This document shows, one piece after another, positions 7,602 through 14,560 of a stretch of DNA of 64,000 bases. Both the position numbers and the translations under genes were made by a program. The stretch comes from Chitinophaga fulva (GTDB lineage Bacteria; Bacteroidota; Bacteroidia; Chitinophagales; Chitinophagaceae). The notes under the pieces were generated by a model. It made no database searches. It was not told the origin of the DNA and worked only from the letters and a program-made list of their open reading frames with translations. The first letter of the stretch is position 1. Each line of letters starts with the position of its first letter. The DNA lies in assembly GCF_012927205.1 (NCBI RefSeq), contig NZ_JABBGC010000002.1:1488001-1552000 (forward strand), given 5' to 3'.

Positions 7602-8369
7602 TCAGAACATTCTTTTCAGCGATGGCCGGCTTCTGATATCGTGCACCGCCTCCAGTTGCAGTTTCCTGCCACTGTCTGTCTGATGATCGTTGTTCGGATG
7701 TATCCTGTAACAATAAACAATATTGGGAATGGAAACAACATTTTCATAGCCGGCTACCTCCATCAACGGCAACATCAGTGCCTGGTCCGAGGTAGACGCA
7801 TAAAACCTGCCGTCATTGTATCTAAAGTTGTCTGCGTTAGGGTCCTGCTGCAGGAAAGCCTTAAAGAGCTTGTACTTGAAAGTCTTCAGGTGAGAGGCTT
7901 TCCAGCCTGACTGCCTTAAATTTTCAAACTCCTCCGGCGTATAGGGCGGACAGGGATCATAAAAACCATAATTGGTAATGTACTGCCCGTAAGTCAGCAA
8001 TGCATTTTCATTGTATTTATTGTTCACTATCTGAAAAGCAAATTCTCCGAAAATATAGTCGTCGCCATCCAGCAGCACCACTACGTCTTCATCCTCTATC
8101 GGCAGGTTAACCAGGGCCTGGTACATGTTTTCCAAAGAACCCAGCCGCTCCTTATTCCGTACGATGTGAAAATGTTCCAGGTCTTCGTCTATCAAGTCCA
8201 GCGTACCATCATCCGAGGCATCATCCAGTAAATAGACTTCATAATTTTTGTATTCCTGTCCCAACACGGAACTTACACAGTCTATTATGTAGTTGCCTGC
8301 ATTCCGGAAAGGAACCAGTACGATCATCTTGTGAAATATCTTCGTATTATCTGAGATCGAGATTGACAT
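7602..8369 (-). CDS. family 2 glycosyltransferase
   Basis: A 255-residue GT-A-fold transferase. The N-terminus has the GT2 nucleotide-binding start (VLVPFRNAGNYIIDCVSSVL), followed by LLDDASDDGT and the metal-binding motif VVLLDGDDYIF, in which the DGDD acidic cluster serves as the DxD. A plausible later active-site region reads STSDQALMLPLMEVAG. No membrane segment is seen, so it should act in the cytoplasm on a soluble or membrane-peripheral acceptor. It lies 254 bp upstream of the precursor on the same strand and is the most upstream gene of the cluster. Together with the transferase at 1-443 it suggests that the peptide is decorated with sugars, though the acceptor cannot be read from sequence. 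MSISIS at 8369 is used as start; a Met 14 codons later (HKMIVLVPF) is an alternative. Confidence 0.85.
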   Translation of the reverse strand: MSISISDNTKIFHKMIVLVPFRNAGNYIIDCVSSVLGQEYKNYEVYLLDDASDDGTLDLIDEDLEHFHIVRNKERLGSLENMYQALVNLPIEDEDVVVLLDGDDYIFGEFAFQIVNNKYNENALLTYGQYITNYGFYDPCPPYTPEEFENLRQSGWKASHLKTFKYKLFKAFLQQDPNADNFRYNDGRFYASTSDQALMLPLMEVAGYENVVSIPNIVYCYRIHPNNDHQTDSGRKLQLEAVHDIRSRPSLKRMF

Positions 8370-8744
8370 AGAATTGACAGGGCTATTAGTGTAACAATTA
8401 TTTCATTGGCATTTTGAGTATTTCGTGGAAATTATCAGTCGGCGAACCTTAGGCTTACAACGTATCGAGTCGAACAAACTACAGAAACAATAATCCTGAT
8501 AACTACTGTCTTGTTTTTTGAACTTAACAGACATCTGTGACTATCAATTCTATTGCATCGAAAATAAGTATTCTATTTTAAAAAACAAATAATATTGAAA
8601 ATAAATAAAAAATCCTCCCTGCAATTATATTGCAGCACCATTCCCTACACGACGCTGCAACAACAACACATCAACGGACCTATCAAAAACAGATGGTTAG
8701 CCATACTACCTTCCTCTTCCGTCTATTTATCCTGTACCGAATTA
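8370..8744. other. AT-rich intergenic region upstream of the RiPP cluster
   Basis: About 375 bp with no convincing gene. The part at 8500-8620 is strongly AT-rich and is the likely promoter zone for the cluster, read on the minus strand, but I find no clean TAnnTTTG match with a good -33 partner. A 43-codon minus-strand frame (8403-8534) is present and was judged to be chance. A small hairpin at 8619-8635 probably ends the barstar transcript. Confidence 0.5.
8603..8635 (-). terminator. possible terminator of the barstar-like gene
   Basis: On the minus strand CTGCAAT-ATA-ATTGCAG forms a 7-bp stem. It is followed, after GGAGGA, by a T-rich run (TTTTTTATTTATTTT). It lies about 110 nt after the barstar stop. 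The five purine-rich bases between stem and T-run make it weaker than a standard intrinsic terminator. Confidence 0.4.
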
Positions 8745-9140
8745 CTACCGGGAAACCACTGTAACATTAGGATGATCTGCGATGATCTCCATCAATATAT
8801 CAAAGTAAGTCTGCCCCTTGCCATCATTCAATTCCGTTAGCTTCTCCTGAAAGTGCTCGCGGTTAAACGGGGATTCCGGCGACAGCTTCCCTTCGTAATA
8901 CTTCCTGGTCGCTGCAACACCCAATGATGCTTTGCTATGCGCTATGTCTTTCCAGATAAGCTCAATAGGCTCATCTCCATCGATGGCGCCAAAACCGCCA
9001 TGCAGCAGATCATTGAAGCCATCCAGGCTGCCACCCAGCTGCCAGTCCTCCCCGGTCATGAATAAACGATTTATTTCCGCATAGAAGCCGGGAATATCAT
9101 TGATCCGGCTGCCCTCGATGATGAATTGTTTTTGCTGCAT
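8745..9140 (-). CDS. barstar-like ribonuclease inhibitor (orphan)
   Basis: A 131-residue protein with the barstar pattern: an opening strand FIIEGSRINDIPGFYAEINR, then DWQLGGSLDGFNDLLHGGFG, in which the LDGFNDLL helix is the usual nuclease-binding face. The C-terminal part (GQTYFDILMEIIADHPNVTV) fits the final strand and helix. Barstar-family proteins block barnase-type ribonucleases or act as immunity proteins for secreted toxins. No nuclease or toxin gene is adjacent: the upstream neighbour is a deiminase and the downstream one is the RiPP cluster. It is therefore an orphan inhibitor, perhaps immunity against a toxin delivered by other strains. The family is recognised from motifs; the target is unknown. 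Confidence 0.78.
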   Translation of the reverse strand: MQQKQFIIEGSRINDIPGFYAEINRLFMTGEDWQLGGSLDGFNDLLHGGFGAIDGDEPIELIWKDIAHSKASLGVAATRKYYEGKLSPESPFNREHFQEKLTELNDGKGQTYFDILMEIIADHPNVTVVSR

Positions 9141-9210
9141 AGAAAATGTTCTGCTTCCAAGTTAATGAAATTAACAGCCTTTGTACTTTTTGAAGTTTGT
9201 TGTATATTAG

Positions 9211-9246
9211 TAAAAAGAAGGAATTCCCTGTTGGGGGAATTCCTTC
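9211..9246 (-). terminator. intrinsic terminator downstream of the deiminase gene
   Basis: On the minus strand GAAGGAATTCCC pairs perfectly with GGGAATTCCTTC around a 6-nt loop and is followed by TTTTTACTAA. The orientation fits termination of the minus-strand deiminase transcript, about 170 nt beyond its stop codon. Confidence 0.8.
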
Positions 9247-9314
9247 CATCTTAAAAATGCCTGCGGGCCACCATTATAGAGAAACAGTCAGACTATCCGT
9301 TAAAATATCTCCTC

Positions 9315-9404
9315 ATGCAGTACTTCAGCAAAAACCTGAAAGCAGTTATTTTCTTTGCCAGTATAATTGTTGAGCTGATTGCCCAGTTTTTCAAGCATAT
9401 CTGA
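9315..9404 (+). CDS. possible 29-residue hydrophobic peptide
   Basis: An ATG-initiated frame in the otherwise empty 9141-9416 gap encodes a 29-residue peptide. It has a basic start (MQYFSKNLKA), a hydrophobic middle (VIFFASIIVELIAQFF) and a basic end (KHI). The shape, one short membrane-spanning helix with flanking charges, is that of small membrane proteins or type I toxin peptides. No ribosome-binding site or promoter is evident, and the stretch could equally be untranslated 3' sequence of the opposite-strand deiminase transcript. No family is recognised. It is listed as a candidate only. Confidence 0.25.
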   Translation: MQYFSKNLKAVIFFASIIVELIAQFFKHI

Positions 9405-9416
9405 TCATGCTTCGCA

Positions 9417-10541
9417 TTATCTGGGTTGTTGCTGTGTAACGCAGTGCACCATTCCCCCGTTGGCGAACAGGTTGCGGCAGTCTATGCCTACCACTCTCCT
9501 TCCCGGATAGAGCGACTGAATAATACTGTTGGCAACGGCGTCGTTGGGATCATTGTAGTTGGGCACCAACACGGTATTGTTAGCTATATAGAAGTTGATA
9601 TAGGAGCCTTTCCCCACATTCTTTCCGTAAGTAGTGACCACATTATTTTTTGTAAGCGGCACCTTTACGAACTTATAGGCAGCGCCATTCTTATTGACAG
9701 CACTGTATAATGTACGGATATCCTGCTGTGGCACCTGCCAGTAGTCCAGGTCTTCCTCCGACATCGTGATGATGGTCTTACCGTCTGCGAACCTGGCAAA
9801 TCCGTCGATATGCATATCTGTGATTTCCAGGCCAGCACGTCCTTCCAGCCAGATGAAGCGGGTGACGCCCAGGTATTTTGTAAACAGTGCTTCGGCCTGC
9901 TGTTGGGTCATACCCGGATTACGGTTTTTATTCAAAATGGAGCTTTTGCAGGCCATCAACATACCGTTCCCGTCCATTTCCACGCTTCCGCCCTCGTTGA
10001 TCATCACAGTATTCAGGTCTATACGCTGCATGCCGCTATTGGCCGCTATCACGCCTGGTATCCGGTCACAGTTTTCGAAGGCTGCCTTGTTGCCCCATCC
10101 GTTGAAGCCCCAGTCTTCCATCAACAGGCGGCCGTTGCCGTCTTTTACAAAGATGGGACCGTTGTCACGTACCCATACATCGTCTGTCCGGCTGATGGTA
10201 AAATCTACATTGGTCATCGGTACCTGTGCTGTTTGCAGCAATTCAGTGACCCTATCCCGTTCATCCTGATCATACACAATGAGGTGAACTTTCTCTCCTG
10301 ACACCAGTGCCTGGGTCATCGCAATCCAGGTGGCATCCAGTCGGTTACGGTAGGCCTTGCCATATTGATATTCATGTGGCCATTGCAACCAGGTACCTTC
10401 ATGTGGCGCCGCTTCTTCGGGCATTTTGTACAAAACGGCAGTAGTGTCGACCGGGGTCACAGGTGTTCCGGCGTCCTCTTTGGCGCAGGACATCAGGAGT
10501 GCAGACAGGACCATGAGTGTTGTTGTCATTTTACTTGTCAT
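9417..10541 (-). CDS. lipoprotein deiminase of the agmatine/peptidylarginine deiminase (PPAD) family
   Basis: A 374-residue guanidino-group-modifying enzyme of the Porphyromonas-type PAD family (Pfam PAD_porph). It hydrolyses agmatine or peptidyl-arginine guanidinium to a ureido group with release of ammonia. Residues 1-19 are a lipoprotein signal with lipobox LMSC (Cys19). The mature domain shows the conserved MPEEAAPHEGTWLQWPH opening, TDDVWVRDNGPIFV, the EDWGFNGWGNK segment, EGGSVEMDGNGMLMA, and the C-terminal catalytic cysteine in GGMVHCVTQQ (about Cys367). Cytoplasmic agmatine deiminases lack a lipoprotein signal, so this is probably a surface or periplasmic enzyme, for which peptidyl-arginine or environmental agmatine would be substrates. 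It is transcribed alone from a likely promoter just upstream. The substrate is uncertain. Confidence 0.88.
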   Translation of the reverse strand: MTSKMTTTLMVLSALLMSCAKEDAGTPVTPVDTTAVLYKMPEEAAPHEGTWLQWPHEYQYGKAYRNRLDATWIAMTQALVSGEKVHLIVYDQDERDRVTELLQTAQVPMTNVDFTISRTDDVWVRDNGPIFVKDGNGRLLMEDWGFNGWGNKAAFENCDRIPGVIAANSGMQRIDLNTVMINEGGSVEMDGNGMLMACKSSILNKNRNPGMTQQQAEALFTKYLGVTRFIWLEGRAGLEITDMHIDGFARFADGKTIITMSEEDLDYWQVPQQDIRTLYSAVNKNGAAYKFVKVPLTKNNVVTTYGKNVGKGSYINFYIANNTVLVPNYNDPNDAVANSIIQSLYPGRRVVGIDCRNLFANGGMVHCVTQQQPR

Positions 10542-10564
10542 TAAATGCTAAAATTTTGATAGCA

Positions 10565-10572
10565 CAAAACTA
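10565..10572 (-). promoter_or_regulatory. Bacteroidota-type -7 element for the deiminase gene
   Basis: The minus strand reads TAGTTTTG, a full match to TAnnTTTG, 24 bp upstream of the ATG. The only TTTG-like -33 candidate is 26 bp further up, longer than the usual 19-21. The element is embedded in a small inverted repeat (GATAG, 7 bp, CTATC), which could be an operator. Confidence 0.45.
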
Positions 10573-10612
10573 TCGCAGCGCATATCCTTTCTGTTGTCCA
10601 AAATTGACAATC

Positions 10613-11449
10613 TTACTGAAGCGGCAGCCATATGGCCGTTTCCTGTTCGGCTACAGCAATAGTATTATCGGGGTGTTTGATGTATTTTTCAATGATCGGT
10701 GTCGGGGCAAATTCGAGGTTAGTGTCCAGTATCCAGCCAGCGTATATCTTTTGATAAGTATCTTCTATCGTTTCATAGCTGCCGTAATGCATAAAACTGG
10801 CGTATCTGCCACCCGGAATTGTTTTCGAAGGCAGCTTTCCATTCGTGGCCTGCATGGAAGCGCAGGCATCATACCGGCATTTCAGGCTTTCCCGTATCAA
10901 TGGTTCATCTACCACAATACCATAGAATTCCGTTCCGGATGCCGCAAACTGATGTGACATAAACCGCTCCCAAAGGGCTTCCACATCTTCATGGTTATAA
11001 TCGATAAAAGCACTTTGGTAATACACCGTTACCGGCGGAACATAAATAATTTCAGGCATCAGGCGCTCCTCCATCTCCTGCGGAACAATTTCCGCTCCGG
11101 CCAGCAGGGGCAATTTGCGCTCCCTCGCTTCGCTGGGGGCCATTCCAAAATGTAACCTGAACGCCTTGGAGAAAGAAGCCACATTGGCGAAGCCTACCTC
11201 CAGCGCAATGGAGGAAAGTGTTTCCCGGGTATACAAAATCATTTTGTACGCATTCTCCACTTTAAGCCGCTGCTGATAGGCGCCAATTGTCTCCCCACAG
11301 GTATATTTAAATATCCGCTGAATATTCCTGTACGAATAGTGGGACACATTCTCCAGCTCTTTGATGGAAATAAGCCGGCTATAGTTCTCTTCCACAAAAT
11401 TCAGCGTGTCATATACCCTGATCAGATTAGCGGTATCCCCGGTGTCCAT
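10613..11449 (-). CDS. AraC-family regulator with GyrI-like ligand-binding domain
   Basis: A 278-residue transcription factor. The N-terminal ~110 residues contain two helix-turn-helix motifs of AraC type: HYSYRNIQRIFKYTCGETIG and LSSIALEVGFANVASFSKAF, then the conserved FGMAPSEARERK. From about residue 115 a GyrI/AraC effector-binding domain follows (IIYVPPVTVYYQSAFIDYN, PGGRYASFMHYGSYETIEDT, LEFAPTPIIEKYIKH), which in relatives binds hydrophobic cations and drugs. This is the Rob/BmrR-like layout. It is encoded 71 bp upstream of the deiminase on the same strand and divergent from the PI-PLC gene, so either neighbour could be its target. The inducer is unknown. Confidence 0.92.
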   Translation of the reverse strand: MDTGDTANLIRVYDTLNFVEENYSRLISIKELENVSHYSYRNIQRIFKYTCGETIGAYQQRLKVENAYKMILYTRETLSSIALEVGFANVASFSKAFRLHFGMAPSEARERKLPLLAGAEIVPQEMEERLMPEIIYVPPVTVYYQSAFIDYNHEDVEALWERFMSHQFAASGTEFYGIVVDEPLIRESLKCRYDACASMQATNGKLPSKTIPGGRYASFMHYGSYETIEDTYQKIYAGWILDTNLEFAPTPIIEKYIKHPDNTIAVAEQETAIWLPLQ

Positions 11450-11615
11450 TTCGTGCTTTTAGCGCAAATTTACCCCAAAGCTGTCAAACTGCAGTTGCTT
11501 TTCCGGTATGCTATCGTAACATCACTTCCAGCATGATTAATAAATTATTAATTCCACGTATTTGATAGTCAAAATCCAAAGTTTTTTTACTCACTTTAAA
11601 CAAACAAACGTTCCC

Positions 11616-12584
11616 ATGAAACACCCTCAACTCCTGTTGGCCATTGCCATCTGTAGCCTGTTTGGCTGTAAAAAAGATCTGGCAGACAACCCCCAACCAG
11701 GCAAAGTCACCGCAGACAATCAGCTCATCAACAGCAATGCCGCCCTCGCCTTTTCGCTCAACAGCTGGATGGGCACCATCCCGAACGACCGTAACCTGGC
11801 GGCCATCAGTATTCCCGGCACGCACGACAGCGGCGCCCGTTTTGAACCCATAGGCGGCACCGCCAAATGCCAGGACCTCACCATCGCACAACAACTGGAC
11901 GCCGGTATCAGGTTCCTCGATATCAGATGCCGCCACATCGGTGATGCCTTTGCCATACATCACGGAAGCATCTACCAGAACCTGAACTTCAACGATGTGG
12001 TAACAGCCTGCTATGCCTTCCTGTCCGCCAATCCAACAGAAACCATTGTGATGAGTGTGAAAGAAGAGTATGACGCCACCAACAATACCAGAACTTTCGA
12101 GCAAACGTTTGACAGCTACACTGCCCAGCAACCGCGCAAGTGGTATTTGTCCGCCACAGTCCCCAATCTGGGTGACGTACGCGGCAAAATAGTGTTGCTC
12201 AGAAGATTCGGTGCGTCCGCTACGCCTAAAGGCATTGAAGCCACCAGCTGGGCAGACAACACCACCTTTACCATCAACAACAGCAACGCCACCCTGCGTG
12301 TACAAGACCAGTACCAGGTACCGGACAACAACGGCAAATGGTCCGGCATCACCACGCTGCTGAACGAAGCCCAAACAGGTACACCGTCAACGCTGTACGT
12401 TAATTTCACCAGCGGCTACAAACCATTGATTTTTGGCATCCCCAGTATTACGACTGTGTCCAATGCCATCAATCCACAGCTCAACAGCTATTTTACCAGC
12501 AACACACATGGCAGGTATGGTATCCTGCCGATGGACTTTGCTACGTCTGACAGAAATAATCTCATTATCAGTACTAACTTTTGA
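11616..12584 (+). CDS. lipoprotein phosphatidylinositol-specific phospholipase C-like enzyme
   Basis: A 322-residue enzyme. I start it at the ATG at 11616, where a lipoprotein signal with lipobox LFGC (Cys18) begins; a longer frame from 11562 adds only non-signal residues. The catalytic X-box is clear: SIPGTHDSGARFE carries the first catalytic histidine (His70) and FAIHHGSIYQNLNFNDV the second (His115/116). Between them is AGIRFLDIRCR, the usual substrate-loop arginine region, and later ETIVMSVKEEYD. Bacterial PI-PLCs cleave phosphatidylinositol or GPI anchors to a cyclic inositol phosphate without calcium. The length is close to the Bacillus enzymes plus the signal. It faces the AraC-type regulator gene across a ~165-bp divergent region and ends at its own terminator. 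Confidence 0.9.
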   Translation: MKHPQLLLAIAICSLFGCKKDLADNPQPGKVTADNQLINSNAALAFSLNSWMGTIPNDRNLAAISIPGTHDSGARFEPIGGTAKCQDLTIAQQLDAGIRFLDIRCRHIGDAFAIHHGSIYQNLNFNDVVTACYAFLSANPTETIVMSVKEEYDATNNTRTFEQTFDSYTAQQPRKWYLSATVPNLGDVRGKIVLLRRFGASATPKGIEATSWADNTTFTINNSNATLRVQDQYQVPDNNGKWSGITTLLNEAQTGTPSTLYVNFTSGYKPLIFGIPSITTVSNAINPQLNSYFTSNTHGRYGILPMDFATSDRNNLIISTNF

Positions 12585-12657
12585 TCCGGCTGGTCTTAAA
12601 TAACCAATACAGGTTTTAGAGATCAAAATCATTATTGTCCGGTAAAATATCCTTATT

Positions 12658-12698
12658 CGGATGTAGTCCATATCAACAATGGATTACATCCGATTTTT
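12658..12698 (+). terminator. intrinsic terminator after the PI-PLC-like gene
   Basis: CGGATGTAGTCCAT pairs with ATGGATTACATCCG (14 bp with one G-T pair) around a 7-nt loop and is followed by ATTTTTAT on the plus strand. It lies about 75 bp beyond the stop codon. Confidence 0.8.
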
Positions 12699-12908
12699 AT
12701 ATAAATAATGCGAGCAGGTCTTCTTGTTGTGTATTTTCAAAATTTTCGAAACCTGGTTCACGCGGCTTTAACGGATATCTAATGCCTGATGCACTCCGCC
12801 TGAATATTTTCCCTGCAGCCAGACCCTGCTATTGGATAATCTTCAGTATAGCCATCAAATGGCTTTTGCTGATAATGCTATCTTTAGCTATCATCAGCAT
12901 CATTCGTT

Positions 12909-13676
12909 ATGGCAAAACAGATTTCTATCATCACCTTCACCGGCAGGCTCGGCAACCTGATCGGTTACAGGCGTAATGGCAAACACTTCCTGCGAAGCAT
13001 GCCTTCATACGTCCGGCAGACGGCAGCTACCCGCAGGGCTGCTCAACGATTTGGCATGGCCAGCAAAAAAGGAGCGCTTATCCGCAGTGCTTTTTTGGGC
13101 AGGTTGGATGCTGGCTGCGATAGCGGGCATATCAACAGGCTGACCAGCGCACTCATTGCCGTCACCGGTAATAACATCAGGAGCATTACCGGCTTCAGGT
13201 TCAACCGGCATACGGGAACAGACAGGTTTCTCATTCATGCACCCAGGCTTTCCCATGATGGTATCCTGTACATTCCGCCACAGGCATTACCTGCATACAA
13301 AGGCATCAACAGCCTGGAAATAAAAGTGATCGCCGCCCGTATCCATTTCGCTACACACCAGGTAGCAGGTACGGAAAGCGCTGTGCTCATCGTAAAAACC
13401 GGGGAAGATTTTAAAGGAGCAGCGTGTAATGTGGACGTACCGGGTAAAGGAACATTGATCGTTGTTCTACAGGTAAGAGGTATACAGGACCATGTTCCTT
13501 CCTGCAACACGAAATACTTCGCCGCTGATATTATTGCAGCAGAGCCGCCACAACCCCTGCCGGAGGTCCCGCACAAACAGATCTGTCCGGAACTCCCCCG
13601 GCTAAAACCGCTGTCAGAAAAAATACCCGCCGCTGCATCAGTGCAACTCCTGCTCCCTGTCATTCAGCGGGAATAA
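12909..13676 (+). CDS. conserved hypothetical protein with a basic N-terminal motif
   Basis: A 255-residue protein without signal peptide or membrane segment. The first ~60 residues are very basic and distinctive: ITFTGRLGNLIGYRRNGKHF, then MPSYVRQTAATRRAAQRFGM. I recall the same opening from unassigned proteins of Chitinophaga and related genera, but know no function. The middle is beta-rich with possible strands (GTLIVVLQVRGI), and the tail is proline-rich (PPQPLPEVP, PELPRLKPLSEK). The basic start suggests nucleic acid or membrane-surface contact, which is speculation. It stands alone between the PI-PLC terminator and an RHS-like remnant. A broken shadow of the same region on the minus strand is not coding. 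Confidence 0.7.
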   Translation: MAKQISIITFTGRLGNLIGYRRNGKHFLRSMPSYVRQTAATRRAAQRFGMASKKGALIRSAFLGRLDAGCDSGHINRLTSALIAVTGNNIRSITGFRFNRHTGTDRFLIHAPRLSHDGILYIPPQALPAYKGINSLEIKVIAARIHFATHQVAGTESAVLIVKTGEDFKGAACNVDVPGKGTLIVVLQVRGIQDHVPSCNTKYFAADIIAAEPPQPLPEVPHKQICPELPRLKPLSEKIPAAASVQLLLPVIQRE

Positions 13677-14182
13677 GCCATTTTCCTGCCTGGCAACTGT
13701 ATACTGATGAACAAACATAACTCCCTTTGAACTACCTACTCCCACCTACTGCCCGCAGGCTTAACCTGTGGTCTGCCTTTACATGCTTGTCCTGCATCTT
13801 CTCCATCCTTCCTGTTATATTTCATTAAAACTATACCTCCAAAGAACACTCCCGCATCAAGTCCACCTTTACCCCTGGGTTACTATAGGCGTGCTGTATG
13901 TACCACAGCGATATATCCAGGGAAACACTCCTTTCTCATTGCTGTCGCCAGCCAATGTGTTTTTACTCCATCCCCCAACTTTTCAACTTGATCCCAGATC
14001 TTCCCTTTTCAACTGAATCAGCAACTACTGTTCTTTCTTCTAAAAATATTACTTAACTTCAAGAAGATAGTTCCAGCTATAAATACCTCTGTTTGTGAAA
14101 GTCAGGCATATTCCCTGTATCAAGAGCCCACTATCGTTGGACCTATGCCCTCAAAACCATTTCTGACCTATACATTGTTGTT
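13677..14182. other. gene-free stretch before the RHS-like remnant
   Basis: About 500 bp with only short chance frames, no clear hairpin and no repeat. It is T- and C-rich on the plus strand between 13760 and 14000. It may hold the 5' region of the decayed gene that follows. I see no functional element. Confidence 0.5.
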
Positions 14183-14413
14183 ATGTTTTGTAAATCCCCT
14201 GTGCCCGGTTTGTTCCTGTGTATGCTATCCTTTAGTGCTACTGCACAATTTCAGAATGGCATCCCGCAAGTAAAACCGCTTTCTCCGAATGCTGCATCTC
14301 TTTTTAAAGTGCTGGAGCGACCTCTGATTACGTTATTCCCTCTTTTCTTTTACTTTTTTTATATCCTGTTCTTATTGAGTGGAGCAGGAAGAAAGTATTA
14401 CCTGAATAAGTAA
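14183..14413 (+). pseudogene. N-terminal stump of an RHS/YD-repeat-type secreted protein
   Basis: A 76-codon frame with a convincing signal peptide (MFCKSPVPGLFLCMLSFSATAQ), followed by IPQVKPLSPNAASLFKVLER. That segment closely resembles the mature start of large Bacteroidota RHS/YD-repeat proteins, which open with a Ser-Pro-Asn-Ala-Ala-Ser-Leu block and then a beta-rich region about parallel sugar-like repeats. After ERPL the similarity stops: the remainder (LITLFPLFFYFFYILFLL) is a hydrophobic, compositionally odd tail, so the rest of the gene appears to have been deleted. The match is from memory. It could still encode a short one-helix membrane protein, but gene loss is the simpler reading. 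Confidence 0.55.
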
Positions 14414-14499
14414 GCTTAGAAACCAGCAAATCCCGGGAATATTTTCCTTGAAAGAGGCAGCCGATGATCGAGGTTGCCTCCCCGAAAATAATAATAAAC

Positions 14500-14535
14500 A
14501 AAAAGGACGTCTCAAATGCATGAGACGTCCTTTTT
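14500..14535 (-). terminator. bidirectional intrinsic terminator
   Basis: A15-bp perfect stem: AAAAAGGACGTCTCA pairs with TGAGACGTCCTTTTT around a 6-nt loop, giving T-runs in both directions. It lies 25 bp beyond the metalloprotease stop on the minus strand and can also stop plus-strand reading from the remnant gene. Confidence 0.9.
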
Positions 14536-14560
14536 CTATATCAGGTCCTGTAATCCGTTT

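Noticed and set aside
8403..8534. 43-codon minus-strand frame upstream of the GT2 gene, with four Cys
   Set aside because: Considered as a second RiPP precursor, but it has no double glycine, no leader-like part and no similarity to the real precursor.
11511..12374. 287-codon minus-strand frame
   Set aside because: Fully antisense to the PI-PLC-like gene, which has a lipobox and both catalytic histidines; the antisense protein is Gly/Val-rich without domain features.
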